Assembly: GCF_004379255.2 (NCBI RefSeq)
Contig: NC_056042.1
Span: forward strand, 11,331,901-11,395,900
Direction of reading: 5' to 3'
Length of the DNA stretch: 64,000 bases
DNA from: Salvia splendens
Lineage: Eukaryota; Streptophyta; Magnoliopsida; Lamiales; Lamiaceae
Made by a program: the position numbers and the translations under genes
The notes under the pieces: model-generated
Database searches by the model: none
What the model saw: only the letters and a program-made list of their open reading frames with translations
Told to the model about the DNA's origin: nothing
In this document: in pieces, positions 48,760-60,462 of the stretch
How the letters are laid out: the number at the start of each line of letters is the position of its first letter
How positions within the stretch are numbered: position 1 is the stretch's first letter

Positions 48760-48827
48760 AATCTCCACCTTGACCTAGCAAAGTATAATTCAACATCTAA
48801 CTTCCTTCTCAACCTTGTTACTGAACT

Positions 48828-51482
48828 CTAGCACTCCACAACTTCCACCAATTCCAAGCAATGTCTAAACTTGGAAACTGGTAAAGCCTTTGTCAACATA
48901 TCAGATGCATTCTCCTCGGTTGGAACCTTCACAACATCTATTCTTCCATTCTGAATTTCATCACGAATGAAATGCATCCTCACATCAATGTGCTTAGATC
49001 TTTCATGGAACATCTGATGCTTAGCTAAACATATAGCAAAGTTGCTAGCACATCTGATCTTCACTCCAGTCTGTCTAACTCCAAAATCCTGAAGAATACC
49101 CTGCAACCATTTTCCCTCCATTGCAGCTTCAGTCAATGAGATATAGTCAGCTTTTGTTGTAGATAATGCAACTACAAATTGCAAATTTGATTTCCAGCTT
49201 ACAGATGTGCCAAATAATGTGAAAACATATCCACTTTGAGACTTTCTGTTATCCAAATTTGCTGCATTGTTTGAATCACAGAATCCCTCCAATGCATCAT
49301 CACCTTTAGACTAGGCTCCACCTCCAAAATACAACCCAACATTCACAGAGCCTTTTAGATACTTCAAAATCCACTTTAAAGTTATCCATTGTTCTTTGCC
49401 CGGGTCTGAAATGTATCTGCTGGCTACACTGATTGCATGAGCCACATCAGGCCTTGTGCAAATCATCAGATACATAATACTGCCAACAATATTTGCATAT
49501 GGGATCTGATTCATTTCTCTTCTATCATTCTCTTCCTTTGGCATCTGCTACTTGCTGAGTTTAAAGTGACTAGCCAAGGAATGGATACAGACCTTGCATC
49601 TTCCATCTGATATTTCTTGATCACTTTGCTAATGTAATCTGCCTTGACCAGCTTCAATTCCCTCTTCCTTCTATCTCTGAGTATGTCCATGCCAAGAATT
49701 CTTTTAGCATCTCCCATATCTTTCACATCAAACTTCATCTTCAAATCATCTTTAATGACCTGAATTTCTTTCTTGCAAGATCCAGCCAACAAAATGTCAT
49801 CTACTTACAACAACAAATAGGAAACTATCCATTCCTCATTCTTCTTCACATAAACACAACTATCAAAACTAGATCTTTCAAACTTCATGGTCAGCATATG
49901 CTCATGGAATTTCAAATTCCATTGTCTGCTACTTTGCTTCAGCCCGTAGAGGCTTTTCTTTAACAGACATACTTTCTATTCTTCACCATGCTTTTCAAAC
50001 CCTTAAGGCTGCATCATGTATATTGTTTCTTCTAAGTTCCCATGAAGGAAAACAGTCTTGACATCGAGTTGATGTAGCTCCCAATCAAAATGAGCAGTGA
50101 GTGCCGGCAAAATCCTGATAGAAGTGTGCTTCATTATTGGAGAAAACACTTCTGTATAGTCTATCCCCTCAACTTGTGTGAAACCTTTTGCTACTACTCT
50201 AGCTTTAAACCTGATAGATCCAACTTCACTCTCTTCCACTTTCTTCTTAAATATCCATTTGCAACTGATCAATTTCTGAGTTTCTGGATTTCTCACCAAG
50301 ATCCAGGTGCCATTCTTAAGTAGTGACTCTATTTATTCCCTCATTGTCTTGATCCATTTCTGGCTTTCTTTGCACCTTATAGCTTCCTCATATGTAGCTG
50401 GGTCTTCATATGATAGCACCTCAGCCACACACAATGCAAAAAAAACTCATATCATAGTCAGAAAACCATCTTGGCTATCTGGTATTTCTCTTTGGTCTCT
50501 CCCATCTGGTGGCTGCTGATCATTTCCACCTTGAGTTTGCTCTGATTGTTGTGGTTGTGCTCCACCTTCTCCCCTGTCATCTGAAAACTCCAAATATTCT
50601 TCTGATTCAGCTCCATTTGAGCTCTCACTAATTTCAAAATTCCGCAGATCTTCTCTTCTGCCATCTACAGCAATCTGATCCTTCTTGAAAGGCATTTCTG
50701 CTTCATTGAAAGTTACATCCCTGCTCACAATAATTCCCTGACCCTCTCGCTCCAAACACCAAAGTCTGTACGCCTTCACACCTTCCTGATATCCCAGCAT
50801 CACACACTTCTTGGCTATAGGTTCCAATTTGTTTTGGTTAACTGAAGTATAAGCAGCACAGCCAAAACTTCTTAGCCCAGAGTAATCAGCAAGATTTCCA
50901 TACCATCTCTGATCTGGGATTTCATTGGATATTGCTGATGAGGGGCACTTGTTCATGAGCATTGCAGCAGTGGAAATTGCTTCTGCCTAGAATTTCTTTG
51001 GCAAACCAGAAGAGAACAACATGGACCTCACTCTTTCAAGCAAGGTTCTATTCATGCACTCTGCAACTCCATTTTGTTGAGGATTCCTTGGAGATGTTAT
51101 GTGCCTTTTAATTCCCTTTGATTTGCAATAATCCTCAAATTCAGTAGATATGAACTCCATCCCATTGTATGGAGTAGTCATCTATGATATACATGAATTA
51201 TTTACCTCCACTCATAGATATACATGAATTATTTACCTCCACTCATAGGGATATACATGAATTAGTTACCTCCACTCATAGATGCAACCTGAGCTGGACC
51301 CCATAAGTCTGAGTGAGCATACACAAATGGAGTTGTTGAGCTGTGCTTCCCGGTTGCAAAAGGCAGCTTCTTAGCCTTTCCAAGAATACGTGGCTCACAC
51401 TTTCCTAAGCCTTCTGATGCATTTAGCTTGATCAATCCTTTCTTGGCCAGCTCCTTGATTCCCTTTTCTCCAACATGGCCCA
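48828..51482 (-). pseudogene. Copia pol of C2, degenerate
   Basis: Same domains as C1. RNase H is open further than in C1 (48,828-49,292, ending LTKALPVSKFRHCLELV) because C1 lost one base here. The tyrosine of YVDD is again TAA (complement of 49,805-49,807). Integrase is damaged: about 125 bp between the HSDLW/MSGG segment and the NGMEF segment is gone and replaced by a 30-bp triplication (51,185-51,275). Other breaks lie at about 49,313, 49,550, 50,005, 50,330, 50,450 and 50,987. Confidence 0.85.
51185..51275. repeat. Triplicated 30-bp unit in the C2 integrase
   Basis: Three tandem copies of a unit containing ATACATGAATTATTTACCTC and CACTCATAG, derived from the copia stretch 'atgagtggaggtaaatactt' seen once in C1 near 34,640. 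It sits exactly where the integrase core deletion occurred. Confidence 0.85.
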
Positions 51483-52375
51483 ATCTGGAGTGCCAAGAAT
51501 TCATGCTCTCAGACTGGGTAATGTTTACTGATCCAATGACTGTCTCTGCCATCAAATAGTATACGTTGTTCCTTCTCATAGCTTCCATGATAATTCTTGA
51601 ATCTTTAGTTACCCTTAGCATTCTAGATTCATAATTGAACTTGTACCCCTTTGATTCTAGTAGTCCAAGAGAGATTAAGTTTCTCTTTATTTTAGGAATG
51701 TACCTGACTTCTGTCACGATTTTGTTGTTGCCATTCAATACCTTGAGCTTTATATCTCCAATTCCCTTGACTTCACAAGTTTGATCATTGCCTAATATCA
51801 CAGATCCTTGGCTGATTTCCAAATTCTGAAACCAAGATTTGTGTGGGCAGATGTGATAGTGCAGCTTGAATCCATGATCCAAGACTCCTCAATGCTAGCT
51901 CCATCTTGCACATTCAAAGCTTCTAGAGCCTCCACTTCCTGGATCACATCTGTAGCCTCACCCCCTACCATTCTTTTCTTGCTCTTGCTTCTCTTCCATG
52001 CAAAACAAGCTTTCTTGAGATGGTTGGGCTTCTTGCAATAGTGGCAGCTTCTAGTCTCCTTTTCACCATCTGCCTTCCCTTTATCTTGCTTTTTCTGAAA
52101 CTTTTTCTTGTAACTTTTCTTGTCTCCATTTTTCATATAGAGACTTTCAGCTGCTGGCTCAGTTTGTTTGGTTGTAGACCTCTGAGTATCTTTGAGCTTT
52201 AAGGGAGAGTGCACCTCCTCATAGCTGATTTTTGTATCCCTTCAAAGAAGCATTGCATTCTTGAAGTGTTCTAGCTATTTGGCAGGGAGTTTAGCAACAT
52301 GAGGGCCTTGTCCTCATCTTTAATCTGCTCATCAATGTTCTCCAAATCATCAATACACTTCCCAAACTCTTCCAG
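51483..52375 (-). pseudogene. Copia gag C-terminus and protease of C2
   Basis: Minus-strand frames 51,262-51,882 and 51,798-52,214 carry the zinc knuckle CHYCKKPNHLKKAC, the protease motif (here SWIMDSSC, so the Gly of DSG is Ser) and the NLISLGLLESKGYKFNYES-...WHSRLGHVG region that C1 lost. Gag is cut at 52,375. Confidence 0.8.
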
Positions 52376-52504
52376 GATACCCGATACCAGCAAAGCCCAA
52401 AATTATTATACCCGACCCCACGTCGTTTCCCGATTCCGTCGGGTAACGGGTATCTGGTCGGGTTCGTCATTACCCGTTACCCGCTTCCTGTTTCGACACC
52501 CCTA
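52376..52504 (-). mobile_element. Terminal fragment of a hAT-like non-autonomous element
   Basis: Ends ...TTTCGACACCCCTA at 52,504; on the minus strand this is TAGGGGTGTCGAAA followed by GGGTAACGGGTA-type subterminal repeats typical of plant hAT-derived elements. The other terminus is missing: the sequence joins copia C2 at 52,375. Confidence 0.65.
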
Positions 52505-52630
52505 TGTGTGTAGTGTGTTAAATGTGTGGTGTGTGTGGTGTGTGTAGTGTGTGAAGTGTGTTTAGTGTATGTAGAGTGTGAAATGTGTGGAGTGTGTGTA
52601 GCGTGTGAAATGTGTGCAGTGTGTGAAGTT
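52505..52630. repeat. TGTGTG-rich minisatellite
   Basis: Imperfect repeats of units such as tgtgtgtagtgtgtgaaatg, at least six copies, directly abutting the hAT-like end. Confidence 0.8.
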
Positions 52631-53448
52631 TTAAACATATTTCTATATTAATTTGTAGTTATCAAACATAGGAACGGAATCAATCAAGGAATAATAATTT
52701 CATTTGTTTTGCATTCCTTGTGCTTACCAAGCACAAGAATTCATTCCCACCTTCATTTCATTTCCTCCTTATTCCATTACATCATACCAAGAAGCCACTA
52801 AGAATCATATTCAAAGTTTCTATTAATCTTACATAATCAATGTATCTATTACGACTGGGATATTTTGGTTTAATTGGAATCCAATGACTATGAGTACATA
52901 TATTAGAGGAATCAGACCGCAAAACTAGTATATTGGCAATGTTAACCATGAAATCATGGAACTGCATTACGCTTTGTGCTCGATCAAATGTAACTTAATT
53001 TAGATATTTTTACCAAAGACTTCTTGGCAATTTACACCGTCAACGCTAGGAAATCCATATCCCAACATAATCCCCAACTTCAACTTCGCCAAAAGTTCTA
53101 TTACAATTTATGTCTTTATGTTTGTTTTACTTTTTTTTTAGATTGAATTTGGGACTGATATTTATTTTTTGCTTTAGTAATAATTTTTTTAGACAGATGC
53201 TCTTTTCTTTCATGGTGCTTTTCCACTTGGGACTTTTTTGTCATGAAGGTTTTATTGAGGTCCAATATTGAGTGATCAAGGTTTATATTTTGTTTTTTAC
53301 TCTTTTTTATGATATATATTCGTTTGGCTTTTTTTGATTGTGTAGTGTCTGATACAATATCAACATATTGGCAAATTGCATGGTTGGCTTGCAAACCTTT
53401 ACACATCTCAAAAGAGTATAAGAATTATTTTTGTGTTAATTTGTTTTA
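52631..53448. other. Intergenic, nothing recognised
   Basis: AT-rich sequence with T runs near 53,127 and 53,176. No gene, terminal repeat or conserved domain was found in either strand. Confidence 0.5.
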
Positions 53449-53757
53449 TTATACTATCACTTTATTTAACTTACCATTAAATTGAGCATACTTGCGGACG
53501 TTGGGATCACCGCCACCGCCACCGCCACAGCTACGGACACCACGACTGCCGCGATCGCCGGAATTGCCGTCCGGAAGTTGGGACAACAGTTGTGTCGAGC
53601 CGTGTTCGGGTGTCCACCCGTATTTCTCATCAGGGGCATCTTGCATGTCCACCGGGTAAGGTAAGGTCGGTAGCCACCCAGAATTTGTGAGCCTTGGGTA
53701 AGAAGAGGGGGCTAGAAATTCGTATCCGCCAGGGCCGGAGAGGTATTCACCGTACAT
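53449..53757 (-). pseudogene. Harbinger ORF1 N-terminus
   Basis: Starts MYGEYLSGPGGYEF at 53,757 and ends past a Gly/Ser-rich stretch (GGGGGGDPNVRKYAQFNGK). The composition and position after a terminal region and TATA-like box (complement near 53,810) resemble the ORF1 start in H1, but the sequence is diverged and there is no SANT domain. The tentative family call rests mainly on context. Confidence 0.45.
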
Positions 53758-53976
53758 GTTTGCAAAAGAGAAATTTGTGTAGTGTAATTTTTCGGGTTGA
53801 AATGAGAAGTATTTATAGATGAAAATGTGAATTTTGGGATATAAATAATAAAATAAATAAAAGTGGCAAAAAATAAATGTATTTTATTGGGAAGTAAATA
53901 TTTTTTTTTATTTAAATCTGAAATTTTAGATTTTTTTAATTTATTTTAAAAAAAAAGAAAATCCAACGGCATTGCC

Positions 53977-55010
53977 TTTTTTTTAATCAAAAACACCCAG
54001 TGTGAACGAGGGGTTTAGGCAGACCCCCAACTCGTGAATAAGATCAAAATATAACGTTCGAAAACATTATCCTAGCCCAAAAGTGACAGGATCCAAAACA
54101 AGAACATGAGAAAGTAAACCAGAGGTCCCACAAGTCGGGATCCTCCATGCTATCAAAGTTAAACTAGAAACTAAATAAACAAAAGGAAAAGAACTACCAT
54201 GAAAACAAGATCAATCCACATCTATGCGTCAGAAACGGAAGTTAGGATATCTCAGGTGGTCCATCCTAACAAGCGCCTTCAGGTACCGAGGCGTAGAGAC
54301 TGAATTATAATACGTCAGGGCAGGGGTCTAGACCCCCTACCTGCAAGAAAGTCGGTAGCACGGTGTCCTTCTCTGTAGATGTGTGATGATCGAACCTGCA
54401 GCTGATAAGTCATACTCGGGATCAAAGCCATATGATGTCTAAGATCCGCAGAGCCAAGCTGTCCAGATGACTGCAAGGTAACCAGAGCCGCTGAGTCCAG
54501 CTCTATCCAAATGTGTGTAGAGAACTCCATAGCCATCTCCAAATCCCGAATAAGAGCCATAAGCTCCGCCTCAAAGCTCGAAGATGCAGTAACCGGAGAA
54601 CAGAAGGCCCACAGAAGACCTCCATTAGAACCACTAACCAATCCTCCCTCTCCCGCCTCCAATGTCGATGTAGAGAAGACTCCATCAGTGTTCAGCTTCA
54701 CCCAAGGGGTATCAGGGGATGCCAAAGGACATTAAGTGAACGCAGAACACGCTGTCTGGGAGAAGAAAGCATGAGATCAACCGACGGCGAACATCCCCTC
54801 TAGTGAATCGGGGTGATCCTGCCGGCCAGCACAAACATATGCAGGTGGTGAGTGACCTGCCAAATAACATGAGAGTGACGGAAAGGGCCACCGCGATGCT
54901 TACAGCCGCTCCTCTCCGTCCAAAGTAACCAAACGATCAAACAAGGTACTATAAAACTAATATGCATGGTGGGAGCCCTAGTGAACGAGGACCTCCGCCA
55001 GTGATCTAAT
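53977..55010 (-). mobile_element. 5'-truncated L1 LINE with 16-bp target duplication
   Basis: Minus-strand copy: its poly(A) appears as a T run at 53,977-53,984 on the plus strand. Flanked by direct repeats ATCCAACGGCATTGCC (53,961-53,976) and ATCCAATGGCATTGCC (55,011-55,026), one difference in 16. It holds only the last part of ORF2, the zf-RVT-like region and RNase H. Truncation at the 5' end and a long target duplication are typical of target-primed reverse transcription. Confidence 0.88.
54315..55008 (-). pseudogene. LINE ORF2 C-terminus: RNase H domain
   Basis: The 54,315-54,725 frame reads WVKLNTDGVFS ... GGLVSGSNGGLLWAF ... SSFEAELMALIRDLEMA ... IWIELDSAALV ... HIYREGHRATDFLAG: the plant-LINE RNase H with Asp, Glu and Asp at the usual places and the late His region. 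Upstream (54,800-55,093, another frame) is a zf-RVT-like stretch, SSFTRAPTMHISFIVPCLIVWLLWTER. The two are separated by a frame change and stops. Confidence 0.8.
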
Positions 55011-55169
55011 ATCCAATGGCATTGCCGTTGGCCAACCAGAAAATGCCACGCTGCCTGCACGTCGGCAAGGACGGTACTCTTCGGCAAGAGCACGTCCGTG
55101 CCTTCGGCAAGAGCGCAACGGCGGCACGACTCCTGCTCTTGTCAAAGAGCACCACGGCGGATGCTCTTA

Positions 55170-56938
55170 GAATTCATGCTAACCTACGCAGGATACGTTA
55201 AGAAGACTAAAGATTAGATATACATGATACATCCACCAAATAAACTTTTAAAGAAAATGATGATTATATACATATGATAATGCTCATTGTTATTTATCCC
55301 TAATTAACCGAAAAATTATAACAAAAAATTTCATGGATAAATTTTATAATACCTATATAATAAATCACATGTTATAATTAATTATCATTTAACAAACCCG
55401 ATGTAAAACTAACAAATATATAAATTTTCTGAAAATTTCTCTGGGCAAACTAAGAAAAACAATATATTAACTACAATAAAATTTCATGTTAGCTTTATCA
55501 AACTCATACAATTAATCGCACTTCCTTATGTAATCATCTACCTTGAATACGTATTTTGTGATAAATAATCAAAGATGTTGTGGCTAAATCTTAATTAATT
55601 TAAACTACGTAAATCACACGATATTGAAGTATAAACAAAATTTGTGTCTTTTAACAAACAAAATATAAATAACACATTATTATGCTATTCATCAAGTAGC
55701 TTTAGGCATAAGTTTTTATAATTAAACACTTTCATTAGGCTATTTTATTTATGCAATTTTTAATTTTAAATTGAATATATAAGGCCAAAAATGAACTACC
55801 TTTGTTGGAAAGCCTCTGTATGCAAGGAGTGGAGCAATTGAAGTTGTTGCATTTCCTAGCTAAACTCAGCCAACTCAGATTTGATGATTGCTATGGATTA
55901 TTGTGAGGTTAATGCAAGGAGTGGAGTAATTAAAATCGTTCAATGTAGATGAACAAGTGGATTTACAAGGGGAAGATCTTCCCTTTTACGTTCAGGTTTG
56001 GTTTACATATAATATATATACTCTCTTCGTCTCATAATAGATATTACACTTTTATTTTTAGTTTGTCACATAAAAGATGTCACATTTTCTTTTCTGAAAA
56101 AAATTTTCTCACATTAATATAAATATATTATTTTCTCTCTTAGCATCTCCCAAAATCTCATATCGTTCCCCCATCTATTATGGGACAGAGTAATAAGTAC
56201 GAAGGAATGCCTAATCTCAAATGGTCATGCCAATTAGAACACCAAAAATCACACAGATCAACACACAACACTAAGGAAATTAAATAAACGCCAAAACCAG
56301 CAAATGCAGAAACAGAGAATTTCAAAAAGGAATATAATTAGGGGAAAACCTCCAATGGAGAAAATGAGGGCCAACACGAGTGATAATCTCAACATACATA
56401 CATTGATTTAGTTTGAGCGCAAATAGTAGAGGGCCTTCACCACCCATTCTTCATCTTCATCTTCATCTTCATCTTCATCTTCAATTGGGGTTTTAGGCAG
56501 AGGGTTGGCATTTTGCGATGTGCGACGATGTCGTTTCAAAAATAGATAAAATAAAAAATACTAGTAATAAAATTATAAATGCATGTTTTTATTGTTTATA
56601 GTCGGAATAAAAATTTCTTATAGGAGTGTTATAATTGGATTAGACATTAAATACTCACTCTGTCCCATTAAAGATGACTCACTTTTCTTTTTAATTTGTC
56701 CCAATCAAGATGACTCATTACTAAAAATAGAAACATCTTTATATCTACTTTATTCCTTACCTCTTCCTTTACTCTCTCCACTAACACACAAAATAAACAT
56801 GCATAAAAATCCGTGCCGCCCAAGGAAGGGGTCATCTTCCTTGGGACGAAGGGATTACAAAACCGTTTGAAAATTTTAATTACTAGTTATTTTGTTTGAT
56901 CAGTTACACCAAATTATATTTGGAATAAACTTTGTTAG
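55170..56938. other. Intergenic DNA with two MITEs and a microsatellite
   Basis: No gene recognised. Stowaway-like copies lie at 56,018-56,194 (tactctcttcgtctcataat ... ctattatgggacagagtaat) and 56,651-56,858 (actcactctgtcccattaaa ... ttccttgggacgaagggatt). A (CATCTT)n microsatellite of about six units lies at 56,448-56,483. The phrase 'tgcaaggagtggagcaatt' near 55,829 recurs with one change near 55,914. Confidence 0.6.
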
Positions 56939-58240
56939 TGTAACACCCCGACTTTTTCTACTCTTTTTATTGTGTTCTTGAAAGGACCGTCGTTTGTACA
57001 CTTGAAAATTTTTTCGACCTTGTTTCTTTTGTCGAGAGAATAATTTTACATTTTGGCTTTGGGCTATTAATTTTAAGAGTGTTGGGTCATCCAAATTTTC
57101 TTATTCTTTAACCAACTTAGCCAAACTCTACAATTTACATGTTGGGCCCAATTTCATCAAAGAACTTTAAGTTTCCAAGCCCAATTCATTTTATTTGGAA
57201 ACCACACTTTGAAGCCCAATTAGAGATTAATGATTTCTATACATGCATCCTTTCCTCAACCCCACGACACCTTCCACCCTTCATCTTCCACCTTCCAACT
57301 CCCTCAATTAATCCTACAACCAAAAGACACCCCATTTAAACATCCACCCTTTCACTTCTCTTCTCACTTTATACTTTACAACAAGAACAAAGAGAGAGAG
57401 GAGAAGAAACCGAGAGATGAGGGGAGAAGAAGAGTGAGGCAGCGGCGATGAGGAAGAGAAATGGCGACGTTAGAAGCGTGAGGGCTCCGGTTCAATCGAA
57501 CGCAGCAACGTCAGTTCAGCGGCAACGATCCAGCAGTGGCGACGAACAGTGGCCCCCTTGCTGCGTTTTGAAAACTGAAACGAAGGAACATATTTTTGAA
57601 GGAAAACTTATCTTTCGGGGCGGTTCGGAGTTGGTTCGGGGCTGTTCGGAGATGTTTCAGGGGCTGCCGTGTCGTTTCGAGGTTGAATCGGTGAGGAACG
57701 ATGGCTGTCCGAACAGCAAACAGACAATGCAGTGGCTAATTGCGAATGACGGCGACGCCGCGAGACCTTCGACTGCACAGCAGCGACGACGCAGCAGCGC
57801 CGAGCGTCTGTGGTGGACACGGGTGACGAATCGGAGTCAGCAGCGGCGACGTCGGCGGCGAACAGGCTGACCAACGGGCAGTAGCCGACGATGACCGATC
57901 TGGACCGTGAGTTGCAGAGTTTACAGTGATGGAACAAAACGAATTGATAGAGAGATGAGTGATGGTGGTCGAAAGAGGAAAGGGAGCGACGGCGGAGCAG
58001 CAACGTTCGTACAGCAGCGTCTCCCGGCTCTGTGCAGCAGCCAACAACAGCAACAACGTGCAGCAACGGGCCGAACAGCGATGGCACCGCTCGTCTGCTC
58101 GACGAATTCCGAACAGTAAGTTCCGACACGTTTTTGACCGACCAAATGAACTCCGATTTGACCAATTCTTTTTCCTGAGTAAACTTCATGATGTCTTCTA
58201 TGTTGTGTGTAAATATCAACCCTTTTGGATTAAAGATGAA

Positions 58241-58655
58241 TTTTTGGTGAATTTTTGAAGTTAACTGCGCAACTCTGCCGAAAATGTTTTCTCGACCAGT
58301 AGGTTACGTGGTTGTTTTGACTGACCTAAAAGGGGTATTTGGACATGAAATTTTAACTGGAAGTCCTTTGATGAGTCTTCTGTATTGTGGTAAAGTTTTA
58401 GCCCCAACGGAAGTCGGATGATTTTTAAATGATTTTTATAAAATCGTTGCGCAGTGCTGCCAGTTTTCAAATGAAATTATATATGTGATGAAGTGATAGG
58501 ATATGCAAAGATGTATGTTATGATGTGATTTATGTGATTGGAAAATATGTTGATATATGTGCTATGTAAATTTTTAAAGGTGAAACATCGCAAGTGAATC
58601 GTGATCGCAAGGGAAAGAAAGTGTTTTCGGATTAAGCACTCGAGGTGGGCTTTAT
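58241..58655 (+). repeat. LTR-internal duplicated part X, copy 1
   Basis: Starts TTTTTGGTGAATTTTTGAAG and ends near gtgttttcggattaagc. Copy 2 at 59,415-59,828 is identical over at least the 210 bp I compared, then differs by one T. Confidence 0.85.
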
Positions 58656-59414
58656 TCTTTAAACTCTATTATTTGCATGTATATGAAATGGAGAGATAAG
58701 GGTGGTTTCAAATGTTATGTCATGCCGAATTTTATGTTTTGAAATGCCTATCTGATTGTCTACTGGGGAGTGAGTCCCTACTAGACTTTGATGGTTAACG
58801 AATTCGGGTCTAACTAGGGAGTGAGTCCCTACTTAGGCTAGTGCACTGATGGGGATCGTGAGCCGTTCTTTGTGGTCGGCCGGTCCAGTGATCGAGTTTG
58901 TGGCCACATTCTCGTTTCACATGATGGTTCAGATATGGTATAATGATGGAGGATGATGATGATGGGCTGCGCAGCCATGTTTTATGATAGAAATGATTTT
59001 AGTGTTTCTCGGCCTTTTTTTAAAGTAAAAACCCGAGATTCACTCGATGATGGCTTGACATAATTTAATCGATGAAAGTATTTCGGGCATGAGTTCACTG
59101 AGTGCATCAAGTACTCAGCCCCTGCATATGTTTTCCCTATGTGCAGGTTGAGCGTGGACGGGGGACGGAGGATGTTGAGCATTGGACAGAGACAATATTC
59201 AATAAATGATCCGGTTGCTATTGTGTCTTCATACACAGTAGTAGCTAACTCTCAAATTGCTTCCGCTATTCAATGTCTTAAGAAACTCTGTTATTTCCGT
59301 TATTGTTGAACTCTGTTATCTTTCATTATGAGACTTGGGTTTTGAAACGTTGATTGATTTAAATGGAATTTCCTCTTTGACTGTTAAGTTGTATTGCCTT
59401 GAATTGTTTTCCCC

Positions 59415-59828
59415 TTTTTGGTGAATTTTTGAAGTTAACTGCGCAACTCTGCCGAAAATGTTTTCTCGACCAGTAGGTTACGTGGTTGTTTTGACTGACC
59501 TAAAAGGGGTATTTGGACATGAAATTTTAACTGGAAGTCCTTTGATGAGTCTTCTGTATTGTGGTAAAGTTTTAGCCCCAACGGAAGTCGGATGATTTTT
59601 AAATGATTTTTATAAAATCGTTGCGCAGTGCTGCCAGTTTTCAAATGAAATTATATATGTGATGAAGTGATAGGATATGCAAAGATGTATGTTATGATGT
59701 GATTTATGTGATTGGAAAATATGTTGATATATGTGCTATGTAAATTTTTTAAAGGTGAAACATCGCAAGTGAATCGTGATCGCAAGGGAAAGAAAGTGTT
59801 TTCGGATTAAGCGTTTGAGGTGGGCTTT
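59415..59828 (+). repeat. LTR-internal duplicated part X, copy 2
   Basis: Copy of 58,241-58,655 at an offset of 1,174. It leads into the 24-bp minisatellite at 59,818. Confidence 0.85.
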
Positions 59829-59912
59829 CTAACTAAGTATTTTGTGGGCTTTCTAACTAAGTATTTTGTGGGCTTTCTAACTAAGTATTTTGTGGGCTTT
59901 CGAACTAAATTA
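59818..59912 (+). repeat. 24-bp minisatellite, four units
   Basis: Three full units and a fourth diverged unit of a 24-bp sequence beginning GGGCTTTCTAACTAAG and ending TATTTTGT. It is found only in the second version of the LTR module. Confidence 0.85.
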
Positions 59913-60403
59913 TTTTCAAGAGCTTGCGATTTATTATATCCGGTTTGAGCTTCTTTTAAAGTGATGAATTGCTTTCTAAGTGTGATTGCCAAGTATTATT
60001 TCATTCCATGACGATGTGATATATGTGTTTAAGGTGTGAAAGTGATGGTCATATGTTGTGAATTGATTTTGAAAGTGATAGCTTTTGAGTGGTTGTGAAT
60101 TGCTCAACTTTGTGGATGTGATATGATGATGCTCGACCTTGACAGAAAAATGAGATATGTTTTAAATATGTTTTTGAGGAAAAGTAAAGTTTGCAAAGGG
60201 TATGTCATGCCATGTTTTTGTTTTGGAGAAATGCCTATCTGTTTGTTTAGCAAGGGAGTTGTCCCTACTAGACCTATTGAAATCGAATTCGGGTCTGACT
60301 AGGGAGTGAGTCCCTACTCAGGCTAGTGTACACCAATGGGGATCATGAGCCGTCTTTTGGGTCGGCCGGTCCAGTGATTGAGTTTTCGGCCACATTCTCG
60401 TTT

Positions 60404-60462
60404 CACATGATGTTGATGTTGATGAGATTGATGTTGATGATGATGTTGATGATTGCTTAGTG
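60404..60462. repeat. GATGTT/GATGAT microsatellite
   Basis: Imperfect run of gatgttgatgttgatgagat-type triplets inside the T1 LTR, between two copies of the gtgagtccctact module. Confidence 0.75.

Larger units (their letters stand above)
48303..52375 (-). mobile_element. Copia C2, inverted copy of C1, 5'-truncated
   Basis: Reads on the minus strand: RNase H, RT, integrase, protease and gag in mirror order to C1, ending in the LTR at 48,303-48,759. It stops at 52,375 within gag (position equivalent to about 21,104 of C1), so it has no 5' LTR. It lacks nested element B and keeps about 140 bp of copia (51,483-51,624) that C1 lost at the B junction. The flank next to the LTR is the same as for C1, so both come from one insertion event. 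Confidence 0.9.
53449..55166 (-). mobile_element. PIF/Harbinger remnant H2, split by a LINE
   Basis: On the minus strand it starts GAGCATCCGCCGTGG (complement ending at 55,166) next to a TTA target (55,167-55,169), followed by subterminal GC-rich sequence to 55,027. The LINE (53,977-55,010) interrupts it, and it resumes at 53,976 down to an ORF1-like start. The far end is missing. Confidence 0.65.

Noticed and set aside
52505..52630. Telomere-like or CRISPR-like array
   Set aside because: The TGTGTG units are irregular in length and have no spacers; this is a simple minisatellite.
53449..53757. Novel secreted or glycine-rich host peptide gene
   Set aside because: Gly/Ser/Pro composition and location inside Harbinger end sequence fit a decayed transposon ORF1 better than a host gene.
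57448..58219. Long overlapping ORFs on both strands (140 and 203 codons) in the T1 LTR
   Set aside because: They lie in a GC-rich, repeat-like part of the LTR, recur only because the 3' LTR is a recent copy (63,186-63,957), and show no domain or codon signature. Their conservation reflects LTR identity, not selection.
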